DNA from: Combretum micranthum | Lineage: Eukaryota > Streptophyta > Magnoliopsida > Myrtales > Combretaceae | Assembly: GCA_024138025.1 (NCBI GenBank) | Contig: JAMXBD010002825.1 | Location: 62,001-126,000, forward strand | DNA: 64,000 bases | Direction: 5' to 3' | In this document: positions 1-12,090 of the stretch, piece by piece | Layout: the number at the start of each line of letters is the position of its first letter | Position numbering within the stretch: position 1 is the stretch's first letter | The notes under the pieces: model-generated | The model's database searches: none | Told to the model about the DNA's origin: nothing | Seen by the model: only the letters and a program-made list of their open reading frames with translations | Position numbers and translations under genes: made by a program

Positions 1-470
1 CAAGCATTATGAGACCTAAACATTTTCAAAACTTAAGAATAACATCATAAATAGATAGATCATTCGAAGTAGATAGAAATTGATAGCTTATTTGCGAAAT
101 TCCGAGTTAAAATGACCAAGTTATGGCCGTTTTAAGTTAGAATTTCCATTTACCATGAAAATTACGAACTCAAGAGTTTTATTTAATAAGTTGGAATTAG
201 TTATGGTATGAAATACTCATTTGGGTATTTCTTTCATTTAGGTGGTTTTAAATTGGGGGAAAATTCTTGTTTCTGGATCGTTACCATTAGAGACCGGTGT
301 CCATAGTCGAGTGAGTTCACTATCCTTAAATTACATGCTCTTGATTGTGCTTGTAATAATGTGGCATTAGAACTAGGACAAGATAAAATTGAAATGCGCA
401 TGTGGATCTTGTTTTATTGAATTGATGATAAGAATATCTAAACCCGCAAGCCTTTAAAAGATAAGTGAAA
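1..470 (+). mobile_element. Truncated giant-LTR fragment (copy D)
   Basis: This stretch matches the R/U5 part of the LTR at 35613-39219, at about 37860-38300, in the same orientation. Shared landmarks, in order, are a 'gtagatagaaat' block, an imperfect palindrome at 107-135 and a 'cttgtaaat/cttgtaata' block. A block reading roughly 'gaatatc..a.cccg' follows. The left part lies outside the window. To the right, similarity fades by about 470, so the distal LTR end is missing here. The right boundary is approximate. Confidence 0.6.
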
Positions 471-1854
471 CTCTAACCCTAACCTCATCTTTAGTAATAA
501 TTAAGCTACATTAATGATAGATTAGCATTAATTAACTTTCAATATATATTTTACATAAGGAAATGTGGAAGAAGGCTCTCAAGTTCATTCAATCTCGTGC
601 TAAGGTAATACTTTAAATTTAATGGGTGTTTTTGAGAGTTTTATGACTATTTAAGTATAGAAAGTGACTTGGCTAGATGGATATATATTTTTGAAGTAAC
701 GAAATTTCGAGTTTTAGAAGATTTTGGAGGCATTCATTTGGGATTATAATTGGAAGAACTCACATGGGTGTAAAAACTAAGCAAAAATAAGCTACTAAAC
801 TAGTTAACGGTGTTGGAAATTGATGAATATCGAAATGAATTTTTTTAGGTCTTTTGCAAATAGTGGGTAAACTTGAAAATTTATTGTATGAGTTGCTAGA
901 AATTTTATTTCCCACGATGAATTTTATGATTTAATTGTTGCACGCAGGAATCATTTGAGAATAATAAGTTGTATAATGGATTACGTTGCTGGTTAGTGAT
1001 TAGGAATTTAAAATTGATGAAATCTATATTAGTTATATGTGTATTATTGTGGCATGTAGTAAATGAGGGAAGGAATAGATGTCTAATGATAAGTTATTTA
1101 TACTCTATTAAATTTATAGGAATTCATGCTTTATTAGATCAATTATTAGATAAATTCCAATAAATTTGTGCTATTATTGTGTAAATGTTGTTTTTTTAGC
1201 TCCTAATCAAGAAATAAAGAAACAAAGTGATTTGAACCAAATTTAGAGCAAAATAACAATAACTTGTGAAGATAGAATCCAACTGCACCTTCAAGAAATG
1301 AACCGAGCGCAAGAATGCAATGAATTGTTGAATCGCGCCTTTAATCGCTCCTATGGATCTAACTATGATACAAACTAAAGAAAAACCACGACTTTAATGA
1401 CTTGAACACAACTTCTACTGTGTCCAACCTTCAAGCCTGTGATCTTGCCCACAAAAAGTGACTTTGCCTTACTGTTATGTGGATAAGGATATGTACAAAA
1501 TCTTAAAAAAAAAAAAAGAATCTACCACGTTAACGAATAAAATCTTCATGATTTATGTACCTTGACACCTATAAATAAATACACATAGATGTTGTCACAG
1601 TATTGTACTATATGTAACAAATTTCTTATATAGAATAGAGTAAAGTAAGAATTTCTAGTGAGAGAAACTTTACTTTTGCGAGAAATTTAAGTTTTCTAGG
1701 TAAATTCATTTTAACTTGACATTTGTTTTTGTAATACTTGTGCTTAATTAGTAATATTCATCTTTATTTCATATTCTTTCTTCTGAATTTGTGTTTAATG
1801 TTCATATCCATGGAGAAATAATCATTTTAACTTAGAATTTGTGAATCCGAGACT
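471..1854. other. Unassigned AT-rich intergenic DNA
   Basis: I see no coding sequence, RNA gene or element ends here. The open frame at 969-1163 has no recognisable motif and is probably chance. Sequence around 1210-1450 has a mixed composition like an old element leader, but no family can be named. Confidence 0.5.
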
Positions 1855-2672
1855 TGATGATAGGAATCAACTTCCTCAAGATCCTATTACAAGAGCCCAG
1901 GCTAAGGGATTATAGAATTTAACTCAAAGAATTCTGTTAAATCAACCTCAAGAAGATGAGTGTAATTTTGTACATGGCTATGGAATATATCATGTCAATG
2001 ATTATGAGTCAATTTGTAAGAAATTAGGAGAGAAAAATGAAGGAAGTGAAGCTAATAGGGCATTCACACTCGTGATTTTTGAAGAGAAGGAGACTAGAGG
2101 CTACCAAGGGCATGGTCATGCCTGTGAATTATGAAAGGAAGAAGATCCGAGTTGACTAAGGGGAGATTCACAGCCATGACTTTGCAAAAAGTAGGAGACT
2201 CGAACCTACTAAAGGGAGAGCCACGGCCGTGACTCTCATGAGCAACCAAGAATCGTGCTCGTGATTGACAAATTTGTGAAGATCAGAGGCCAGTAAGGGG
2301 AGAATCACACCCGCAATTCATCCTTGCCCTGTTTTGCACGAATTTTCTTTATGAATTTGTATTATTTACTGTTTTCCATTATGTGGGGTTTAATACAAAT
2401 ACCCCCGTATGTTAGAAAACGCTAATTAGAGACTTCATTATTGACACTCCCTTTATATTGTCTTTTATTTTGAGAGCCAAATAATTAGTTCTTATTAATC
2501 TATTGTGATTATGGTGAACAACCACTCAATCTACCTTATGTGCCATATCAAGGTGAGAGAGAGTGTAGCTTGAGTGGCTAATATCCGATAATAACGTTCT
2601 TCTTATCTTCATTTTATTTGCAAATCAATTTTCAAGGCTTACTATGTCTTAATATGAGTTAAGAGCATATCA
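1855..2672 (+). repeat. Probable gypsy 5' LTR carrying a pol-tail remnant
   Basis: The stretch starts TGATGATAGG and ends in CATATCA, five bases before a tRNA-iMet primer site. Its first 60 bases translate to a run containing DPITRAQAK. That resembles the GPVTRAKAK segment encoded just inside the LTR of the intact gypsy element at 49821-60736. Later sequence repeats 'cacggccgtgactctc'-like phrases and ends with a U5-like tail. I infer an LTR of the same gypsy class, in + orientation. The partner LTR and TSD were not found, so the left boundary rests only on alignment to the other LTR start. Confidence 0.45.
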
Positions 2673-2677
2673 TCTTT

Positions 2678-2690
2678 TGGTATCAGAGCT
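2678..2690 (+). other. tRNA-iMet primer-binding site
   Basis: TGGTATCAGAGCT is complementary to the 3' end of plant initiator-methionine tRNA. It lies five bases after a plausible LTR end (CA at 2671-2672), the normal position for first-strand priming. Element orientation is therefore + here. Confidence 0.65.
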
Positions 2691-4241
2691 TGGGATTACA
2701 ACAAGGGTATGTATTGAGTAGAAAACCTAAGTACATTGTGATTATTGTTCACTACTCCTTCTCCTTCCTAATAGATGAAGCTTCATCTAACTTGATTTCT
2801 AACTCCTATCTTGTTTTCCATCTTTAATTTCTCCTTTAATCTACTTGAAATTGAGATTTTGCGATTGATTTTGAAAGAAAGAAGAGAGAAAAGAAGAGAA
2901 GAGAAGAGAGAAGAGAAAAAGAAAAAGAAGATAGGAAAGGAAAAGAAAAGGAAATGAGACAGCAAATGAAAAGGCAAAAAGGAAAGAAAAAGGATAAAAA
3001 TAAAGGAAAATAAAAAATATTTATGTGTAAGGGCTTTGAGTTTAAATATTTCAGATAATTGTTCTGAGTATCGAAAATAATTAGAAAGTAATTTGAGAAT
3101 CTATATAATAGAAATTAATAACTGGATAATTGAGTTTGACTTTATGAACTAATATTTTAAAGAAGTAGATGAATTCAAATTTATGAGGATTAAGGATATG
3201 AAAGTTAAACTAAAATTCAAGTGTTTAGAAATTTACAAAACATTTAAATTACATGTTTAAAGGTTTAAGGAATTGTAATTGAAAGAGTATGGAGTTTAAA
3301 TTGAAAACTGAAAGAGTTGATGAAATTTGATTTGTCTAAATAGATAGATAAAGTAAAAAGATAAGTAGAAAGAGATGTATGGAATCTCAAATTTCAATTT
3401 TACCTATTTACTAATCTAGTTATGTTAAATTTATAGTCTCTATTGTTTGCTTGTTTTATTTATTTAAAGTATTTAAATTCAATTTCTAACTTAGATAGGT
3501 GAGGATTTAGGGTGTTTCATCCACAATCTTATTAGATCAAAGCTGTGATGATTGTGCCGATGTTGAAGTGTTGATAGTTTTAGAATAAGTGGTTTTTTCT
3601 TTTCTTTTTATTTGTTTAATTTTCTTCTCTTTATGTGATTTTGTCCAGCTAGAGTACTAATATTTCATTATCTATAGAATTCATGTTGAGATATTTCAAT
3701 ATTTAATTGCAAAAAAATGTGTCCATTTTTTATTGGGTCTTAGAATTACATACCTGTTGTATTGACTCTTGTTGTACAATTGTTAATGGAATGAATTTTA
3801 TGTTTTGTAGCAAAAAAAAAAAAAAAAAAGAAAAAGAAAAAAGACAACTAGTGAGATGACATTTGTGCGTGAAAATTTGCATATTTTGATGATTAATGGC
3901 TAATGGGATATGGTGTAATGACTTGGAAATTTAATATGGTTTATTGGAAAATTATTAAATGATTGATTGATCTTCTAATAAATTATCTACATCTGTGAAT
4001 TAGTGAAGGAATTATGAGTGTTGGGTGAATTATAATGTTGATTGGGGTTTAGAATTAAATTTGATCATAATTGGTTGGATGTATGTATCTATATGTGGTG
4101 TTTTAGCTTACAGAGGAGATGGAACTTTAAATCTAAAATTTTTGTTAAATATAGGTGTTTAATAGAAAAGGCATATAGATGTATGGGTATGTGGAAGTAG
4201 TATAGATTATTAAATTATGTGAAATTGTAAATTTTAAGAAA
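2691..4241. other. Unassigned internal/intergenic DNA with purine tract
   Basis: This should be the internal region downstream of the primer site at 2678, but no gag or pol motif is readable. A strongly purine-rich tract of GA/GGA repeats occupies about 2874-3010, and an A-run lies at about 3811-3829. The S/F-rich open frame on the - strand at 2783-2977 is only the complement of the purine tract. Confidence 0.5.
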
Positions 4242-4248
4242 ACCACCC

Positions 4249-4527
4249 ATTCTTTCCTCTTCCCCCACAAACTTTGAAAGTGTGGTTTTTGGCTCCTTAA
4301 ACTTTCATTTACATTGCGATTAAAGACATGCCACATTTTCTGTTAAAATAAACGAAAAAGTCATGGATTCACCTCATGAACTTTCATATTTTATGCAGAT
4401 TTATCCTCCCATGCCCATCCCAAAACAATTAACTATCCTTACGGTGTTAGTTTTTGAAAGTTTAAGAAGTAAAAAACCACACTTTCAAAGTTTCTTTTTT
4501 TTGTGGGGGAGGGAGGTATCAATCTAT
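4249..4527. mobile_element. Foldback MITE with long inverted repeats
   Basis: The left arm (from 4249, with 'cttcccccacaaactttgaa' and 'agtgtggttttt') is mirrored by the right arm (about 4453-4527, with 'aaaaccacactttcaaag' and 'gtgggggaggga'). Each arm is roughly 60-70 bp with small gaps, around a central spacer of about 140 bp. ACCACCC flanks both ends (4242-4248 and 4528-4534), a plausible 7-bp target duplication. There is no coding capacity. A Mutator-like or other foldback family is possible; the superfamily is not decided. Confidence 0.6.
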
Positions 4528-4601
4528 ACCACCCTTATAGTCCGTTCACTTGACATGAATAGCTATTTATTTTTTTCTCATTCGATGTAAAGCTAATATT
4601 A

Positions 4602-4915
4602 CGGTGTTCACTAGAAAAGAATGACAATTCATAATGAATTGCTATTACATAAAATGATGAATAGCAATTCAAGTTTTGACCTATGAATTATCGTCTATTT
4701 TTTAACTTTATCATAAATGCCCCTATCTTGAAAATAATACATATACAATTATCTTCTGTCTGTAACAAATACAAGGGACATTATAGATATTTTCCTTTCA
4801 CTTTAATAATTACTTATTTTACCTTTTACACAAAGTGAAAATAGCCATTACAACTCTATTACATTGCCTTTGAATTAGAATTCCGTCTTTTATTCATTCA
4901 GTAAAGTGAACGCTG
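4602..4915. mobile_element. PIF/Harbinger-type (Tourist-like) MITE
   Basis: The ends are CGGTGTTCACT and AGTGAACGCTG, an 11-bp imperfect inverted repeat. TTA flanks both sides (4599-4601 and 4916-4918), the TTA duplication expected of PIF/Harbinger elements. It is 314 bp long, AT-rich and non-coding, with further subterminal inverted similarity. It lies 67 bp from the foldback element to its left. Confidence 0.65.
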
Positions 4916-4918
4916 TTA

Positions 4919-6085
4919 AAGTTTAGGAGTGAAGATATAATTATCCCTTTCTTTTTGCTAAAAAGAACTATCTTATTCAATTTGAGTAAATTAATGGAAA
5001 AAATGGAGTAAATTAAAGGTTCTAAGTCATATAAATTGAAATTAATATTTCTATGACATTTGAGTTGGAGAAATAATCAAATAGCATAAGCTTACTTGGT
5101 AAAAATATGGGTTACATATGTAGCTGTTGTAATTGGAGACTAGTTGTCAATAATTATGATATTAAATAACCTATGTAACTCATATTAATTATTATTAGTG
5201 ATACGAAGAAAATGATATAATGGAGTGATGTGTTAAAAGTGGTTTTGTGGTGATAAATAGCTTCATGATAGGAACAAGGATATGGTAACATTTAATATAA
5301 AAAAAATTAACACATTGAGGTGATTAATTGGCTATTGAATTTTAGGGATGACAATATGTTAGAACAATTTAGGAATATATATTGAGATTCTAATTGTTAT
5401 GTATCATGTATATATAAGTCTTTATTCACAAGTAAGGGATTATGATTATAATTTAATGACTTAAGATATGCTTTAGAGATGTGGAATTTATGAAACACTC
5501 AATGAATGTAAAAAGTTTAGATTTAGGTATTATTATGAATTTAAAGCTTACTTAATTTTCCTCTTAATGACTAATGATAAGGGAAATAAATGCCAATGGA
5601 GGCCCTTATGGCATATTTGGTACTAAGGAATGGATCGAAATGGAATCATGATTCCAGCTTTCATTCCCTTTCCTAATGTTTGGATTTTAGAATCCAGCCA
5701 TTTCTATTGCTGGTTATTGTTTTAATTATATTTTTTATCTTACATATATTCATTATCTACATTTATTACGAATGATATTTTGAAAATCCATATTATATAA
5801 TCATTTCATTTCATGAATGTATCCAAACATAGGAATGGATTTACTATTCCCTTGTTCAAGTCATTCCATTCCATTCTATAGGATTCCAGCAGACATTAGA
5901 TTTTAGAAAAGGATATAGTGGAAAATTCTTGCTATAAACCCATTAGAGATATTAATATTTGATATGGTAAATTTAACTAAATGGATAATGGGAAAATGAG
6001 AAATAAATAGGCTTATATCATAAAGGCTCAATATGCAAATAGTTATCTCAATAGCTAACTCTTAGTTGATTAAGAGTTAGTTACC

Positions 6086-6129
<44 letters not shown>

Positions 6130-7046
6130 ATTAATGAGCTGGTATACCTTTAATTAACTCGAACTTAAATACTTAAATTAGAAAACTTAACATTGAAAAT
6201 GAATGACATAGCAACTTAGATGATGACAATGGTCTATAACCGGACTTAATGTACGCAAATGTGTTAAAGTCTTCAATTATGATCCAATGTCATATGGACC
6301 CTAACTCATGTAAGTCAAGGAACAAAACTAGATAAACAATATGATTAACTTATTTCAACATTGTTCTAATGTGAGCATTTAAACCATGGACAATTAATAT
6401 TTTTAAGTGTGGAAAGAAGAAAAGGATATTGAAACAATCGTTAGATACATGGTAAGTGGATGTTGCTTGCTAGGATAGAGTTAATAATTAGATACTTAAA
6501 TTTAGCTTGGATAGGTGCTGGTTGTTGCTCAGCCGCTTATTATTCGTAGTGGCTCCTTTGGATTGGGTTGCGAACCTAATTGTAATTAGGTACGTAAGCC
6601 CCTACTAAAGGTGTGGTAAGGCTCGGTGGGTAATTGATAGGGGAATTTTCGAGATTAGACGGTTAGTTGGAGAAGGAACAAAGTTATAATAAGTTATATG
6701 AGTTAATGAGACCCCATATAAAGTATTGCAATGGAACATGCTCATTGATGGTAGGACATGAGAAGATGAACTAGACGAGACTACTTCTTTGTTTTTCTTT
6801 TCTATTAAGTTTTAGTTGTCAATCCCTCGTCTGCATGATTTTGGAACACTTCCATTCCTCGTTTGGCAGGAGTCATTTGCATGTTTGGTGTTTTTGGATT
6901 GCTGAAAATACTTGCTTGTGGACTATTTAATTAAATAACTTAATTTGTAGATGTTACATTTAATAGATACGTGTGATATGCTTGTGAGTGCTTTTTACTC
7001 TATATTGGGCTTTATTGCTCATTCTTTTACATTTAAGGTATTGATG
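4919..7046. other. Unassigned AT-rich DNA with MITE relic and GA microsatellite
   Basis: No gene is visible. Sequence at about 5610-5905 carries repeated GGAATGG/CCATTCC words in both orientations ('atttggtactaaggaatgg', 'ccaaacataggaatgg'), suggesting a decayed MITE with unresolved ends. A (GA)n microsatellite of about 40 bp lies at 6087-6127. Around 6500-6660 there is a more GC-balanced patch that could be old LTR sequence. Confidence 0.5.
6087..6127. repeat. (AG)n microsatellite
   Basis: About twenty uninterrupted AG repeats. It is likely length-polymorphic. Confidence 0.95.
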
Positions 7047-7051
7047 GTGAC

Positions 7052-10000
7052 TGTCGAGCCTGGATTTTGATTTTTAGCTTAGTTTCCTTTAATCTGATTT
7101 ATATCAAACCTTAACCCGTTTGACATAAACCCTCAACTATTAAAAGAAATGTCTAATTTTTTAAAAGAAATTGGAGTTTCCATCCGACTAAAGCCAAGAA
7201 AAAATAAAATTAGGAATAATTAGTAGGTTGATCCCAATTTTGCTACTCATCTATGAAAAAATGCCTTTTAAAAGCAATTACGAGAAATTAATTAGTTTGG
7301 GAGTTATCCTATTAAAACCTAAATGGTTACCACATTTAACTTTCCAATTATAAATCTTCCTTATTATATCTTAAAAAATATTCTTGTGTGGTATTTATAA
7401 TATGTTTAAAAAACATCTATTTTCATATTTTGTCATAATTTACAAAACTACTCAACTGTACTTTCTAATTTTATTAAGATTTACAAGGTGAGTCAAATAT
7501 ATCAAATCTTAAAGAAAAAGGCAACTAATATTCATAAATGATAAATTAAGAAGCAATATCTACATCAAGTTTACAAAAGATAATTTTTTTTTCCTTTTTT
7601 AAAGTTGTCCATTAGGTGTTTACGTATCTGTTATTCAAAATTTGACAATACGTAATTCTTTCGAATTGATTAAAATTTTAGTTTGTTTATTAATTTTAGA
7701 AACTTGAAATCTTATCACTTTAAGTTCTCTAAAGTTTTTTTAATTTTTTTAAAATTGACTTTTTTCATGATATGGATCACAAGCTCTATTAATTTAAATT
7801 TTATAATTTTATAAAAAGTCAGATTTTCTAAGTGACAAAAGAGTGTTGTGTTAAAAAAGAAAATCATAATCACTTACGATAACATGGATCGTATATCGTT
7901 CAAATCAAAACAAATCACGTAATACCAAACATACTAAATCATATATTTATATTTATGTCATGGTCAAAGTCAATATATTGCATTATTTCAAGTATTACAT
8001 TAAGACAAGATAACAAATAGTAAATTTCATGAAAACCTGTATGCTATAGTATATGAATCAAATATTCACAAAAATCATGACAAAATTATCATATTGCATT
8101 CTAAAGAAATATTATACATCAAGGTAAACATTTCAAATTTATATCTTCTAATAGATTTACAAGAAGCATACTATAATGGTATAATTGAACATCTATGGGA
8201 CAAATCACTAAAATATAAAACTATTACCCATCAAATTTACTCAGTAATTATCATGGCATAATCATAAGAAAAAATCACTTCTACTTATATGTTATTAACA
8301 TTATTAACTTATGATCACTAATATTAAACGAGTCAAATTACATATGTATTAAATTATTATTCTTATTATATTACAAACAACAAGTACACATGCGTATTAA
8401 TTTATTATTACTATTACTAAGCTTTTTCGATTTCCAATGAAACAAGTTATATTACATATTTGTCACATCTATTTTTTTTTACTTTTTCTTATTTATTTAT
8501 ATATATATTACATCATCATCATTGTTATTATAGAAAAAGGAAAAACCTACATAGACCATCTATATAAACATATTATTATTATTATTATTAACTAAGTAAA
8601 ATAGAAATGGAGAGAGAAAACTTACCAGGAGAACCAGACAGATCAGGTCAAGTGGAGTCGGGTTGCATCGGACCCGACAGGTAGCGGAAGCAAACGATGG
8701 CCGATCAGTGGTCGTCTACGGCAAAGGAGGTGACGGACAGGCCGGTCTAGGACCGACAAGTGGTCTAATGGTGTTGCTTTCCACAAACCACTAGAAACTA
8801 CTGTTTTGAATGGGGCTGGCAGATCTAATGCAAGAGGCAGTTGCCGGTGTAGGAAAAAGACCTTTTGGCGGCCAATGAGGAGTGGGACTTCGTTGGATGG
8901 GCTAAGCTGGGAATAGGGAAGACCCTAGTGGTGGCTATTTTGTTTGAGGCATGGTGATTGGTGATAGTTCGTGGCTTCTAACAACGGTGTTGGCAGCAGT
9001 GTGCGTCTAGCATGCTGGCAGCATCCCCAAACTTCATTGAACTCACTATTTTGAGGATCTCAACCCCTTAAAGCTTCTTGCAACCTTTAATTTGTTCAAA
9101 TTTTCTGGCAAAATCACAAATTAGAAGAATTAGATTGAAACCCTAACTTGAACTTCATGAATGAATTTAAAAATTGATAAAATTGGAAGCTAAACCCCCC
9201 TTAAACTAGGTTGTTTAATTCCTATATATAGTGCTAGGGTTCAAATTTACTCCCAAAACTTGCTAATTTCACTAATTTCAAATCTAAGGTTTTTTGGGTC
9301 AAGTTTAGCACAAATTTAACAATTTGCTAAAAATTGGATGATACACTCTAATTGAACTTGATATATACATCTTAAAGTATGGATTAAAAGCTTCCTGTAT
9401 CTTTCAAATTGCTTAAAATATGCAAAATACATATTTAATCTTGATATTTTTGGATAGTACAAAGTTGATTTTTTCTAGTTTCCGCTCTTTGATTTAACCC
9501 ACAAAAGCCTAGATTAATCTACAAGTTTGGTATCAATGAAAACTACTCCATGTCCAGTTTGCATTTTCACCATCATTTTGGTGAAATTGTAAAGCTAAAA
9601 TGGCAAAACATGGCCTTAAAGTAGCTCCACCAGCCATGCTTATTTAGGTCCTCCAATAGCCAAATGAGGAAGATGATGACATGGCACTGACGTGGTGGTG
9701 CGGGCTTATTAGGGGCTACCACGTGTCCTCTACCTTGTGGAGAAAAGAAAATCTCCTTTATACCTTTGCCTAGGATTGAACTCACAACCTCCCATATTTG
9801 TGCATTTGTCTTATCATTAAAGCAATTAGCTTTTTCTCAATAATGTGTGCACATAAAATGTATCTAAAGCTTATGATTTAGGATCCTTCAAATTAATTTT
9901 TTTATTAAATTATTCTTAAATCAAATATATGATGCAAATCATATTATGTCAAGCCTAAATAATTTCCTAAGGCTCATGAAATTAAATTTTTATGCCATTT

Positions 10001-10118
10001 TCATTCTTTAAAGCATCAAAATGTGAATTTCTAGGTTCAACATAATGTTTCATTTTTATCATATACTAAAATATATAAATATTTCTAAGCTTTTTTTAGC
10101 AAAAGCGAGGTGTCTATA
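7052..10118 (-). mobile_element. 3.1-kb solo LTR (or coding-less LTR element), TSD GTGAC
   Basis: The + strand starts TGTCGAGCCTGG and ends GAGGTGTCTATA. GTGAC lies directly on both sides (7047-7051 and 10119-10123), a perfect 5-bp duplication. On the - strand the unit reads TATAGACACCTCG...CAGGCTCGACA, with the first TG decayed to TA. A TATATATAGG box on the - strand (about 9221-9230) suggests U3 at 9230-10118 and a long R/U5 to the left. No internal LTR pair, primer site or coding domain is visible, so a solo LTR of a large-LTR element is the simplest reading. It holds a (TTA)n patch near 8570-8590. Confidence 0.7.
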
Positions 10119-10123
10119 GTGAC

Positions 10124-11514
10124 CTATATATGGACTTGTGATTCATTGGGTTTTAGGAATAGTGACCTGGAAGGTTGAATTGACTAAATGGTACTACTTT
10201 GAATATGTTATTGCAAGATTTTGGAAAAACCTTATTTAATACTTTATACTTTGCTAGATAACTATAGTTAATAACCCACAACTCCTTCATTTGTTTCAAG
10301 CATAGGTTGAACTCTTTTATTTTAGGTTGAGCTATGGTCCATGGTATGCCTGAGTTTGATATTAAAAGTGCTTTTTTTTTCCCTAAATTTTATTACTTGA
10401 ACATGTCAATTTTATAAGTTTTGAAATAACCTAAACCATGAAAGAATAGATGACACTATTGAAATTCTTATAAAATTACCAGTGATTTCTTAATTAAAAT
10501 TTAATTAATAATCCACTTAACTTAATGAATGCCTTACATGTGTCACTTAAGTGATAGATGTTGCTAGACTACAACGTCTTATACGCTTAGGGCATTCACT
10601 CTTTCTATCTCTATTAGATAAAAATAAAAGGGAAAAAAACACACACACACACGCACAATAGGGGAATCAAACTCTCTCTTTAAAAGTTGAAATCGAAAAA
10701 AAGCTTTACCTCTTTAAAAAACTCCGTTCGAAACTCATCTCTCTCTATTCTTCCATCTCTTTCTCCCTCAAAGTTGGTCTCCATCTCTTTCTTTCTCGCT
10801 TTCTCTCAAAAACTAGAAATCAACTACAATATACCGTCTTAAACAATGCTTATGACTACATTACCGTCGGGCGTAGCTCCATTAAACCCCTACTAATGAC
10901 CAAAATTGAAATCAAACACAACATATTTAATAACCATCGAGACCACATTTACTGATACAAATACAACTAGCATTGAACACCCAACCAAAACCATGAACAC
11001 TCCAGCCACACACCATCGATCACCTTTGTCAACTTGACTACACCTGAACATGACTAAACCCATACATCATCGAACCAAACAACCACTAGCACCTACCTCA
11101 AACATTTAAACCCATAACCATTAATAAATCAACCATCGAACCAAACATAAATGCAACGAAACTCAACTCCACAAAATGCTCACATTTGTTCTACAAAACC
11201 AACCAAAATTGAAGAGAAAGAGAGGATTGAATTCATTCTATGTTCTTTGTTCACCTGGATTTGATCCCTTGACATAACTTAATTTGATCCGATCTATAAG
11301 TGTCCTAAAGTCCAGCTCATTGTACTAATTGCTCCAATCATATACTAATAATCCTGCTTTATTGATTCTTATTTTTTTAATCATTATTTATTTATTTGTT
11401 CTTTTCTTCATAAATTCGTTTGATTATATTCTTTTGATTATATTCTTTTTCTTTTATAAATTATTTTAAATATTTTTGTTTATGCAACCAAAGGTGTAGT
11501 AATAATATATATAT
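10124..11514. other. Unassigned DNA, pyrimidine-rich leader-like patch
   Basis: No gene is visible. A short (AC)n run is at about 10638-10653 and a CT-rich stretch at about 10735-10810. C/A-rich sequence follows (about 10830-11170, with several 'accatcgaaccaaac'-like phrases). It resembles the C/A-rich DNA at 16290-16400 and 21004-21300 in composition only. It may be old element leader DNA. Confidence 0.45.
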
Positions 11515-11683
11515 AGTAGACACCTCGTTTTTTCCTTCCCTTTACTTTTCACTTTTCAAAGGATTGACAAGAAAAATATATATAAAAAAGAAAATTATGA
11601 AAACCTAAAATAATTACAAATTGAAAAAGAAAAAAAAAGGAGCCATAAAAGCTTTTATAGATTCTAACTACATATATAAATGC
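11515..11683 (+). repeat. Possible LTR start, truncated
   Basis: AGTAGACACCTCG at 11515 shares TAGACACCTCG with the - strand start of the solo LTR at 7052-10118. Such TGTAGACACC starts are common to several plant gypsy LTRs. Only about 170 bp remain before the copia LTR at 11684. Only the end motif is shared, so this is tentative. Confidence 0.3.
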
Positions 11684-11821
11684 TGACTTGACTATCTTTA
11701 TTTTGCTAAAATTAAAGAATTAGGTTCATTTAATGTATTACCATAATTTTAGGCATAACTCATGTAAAAACATACATGTATTCAACAATGAAATAAATAA
11801 AAAGAGAATAGCATTTCTACA
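11684..11821 (+). repeat. 5' LTR of copia-1 (internally deleted)
   Basis: It starts TGACTTGACTATC and ends TTTCTACA. It matches the 3' LTR at 15396-15566 over both halves but lacks about 40 bp present there (the stretch after 'catgtaaa', including 'cctttgttagcacc'). Confidence 0.8.
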
Positions 11822-11833
11822 TGGTATTGGAGC
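11822..11833 (+). other. Primer-binding site of copia-1
   Basis: TGGTATTGGAGC abuts the LTR and differs at two positions from the usual TGGTATCAGAGC complementary to tRNA-iMet. Confidence 0.75.
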
Positions 11834-12090
11834 ATTATATCTCAAGACCTGCATGAGTTTTTTTTCCTATGGATTAACGGAAAGATTAAAAAAAAAAAAC
11901 GCGAGAGGTAGAGAAGGAGAGATAGATTTCTAAAAATTTGAGAATGGGAGATCTGACCCCTTCAATACAAAGCTCCCAGATAGATTCATCAATACTTGTA
12001 GACTTAACATCCATAATATGAAAGGTATGGAATCAAAGACCAGCTACAGTAAATTGTTCTTTTGCAAAAAACGAATCAGGTAACAGCAAT

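Noticed and set aside
2783..2977. Phe/Ser-rich - strand frame resembling a membrane peptide
   Set aside because: It is the complement of a GA-rich simple sequence.
5610..5905. MITE with GGAATGG/CCATTCC repeats
   Set aside because: Inverted words are present but neither matching termini nor a TSD could be fixed, so it is noted only within the intergenic entry.
6530..6620. Dyad 'cctaattgtaattagg' as RNA gene or terminator
   Set aside because: No tRNA-like arms or conserved boxes surround it; a short chance palindrome is more likely.
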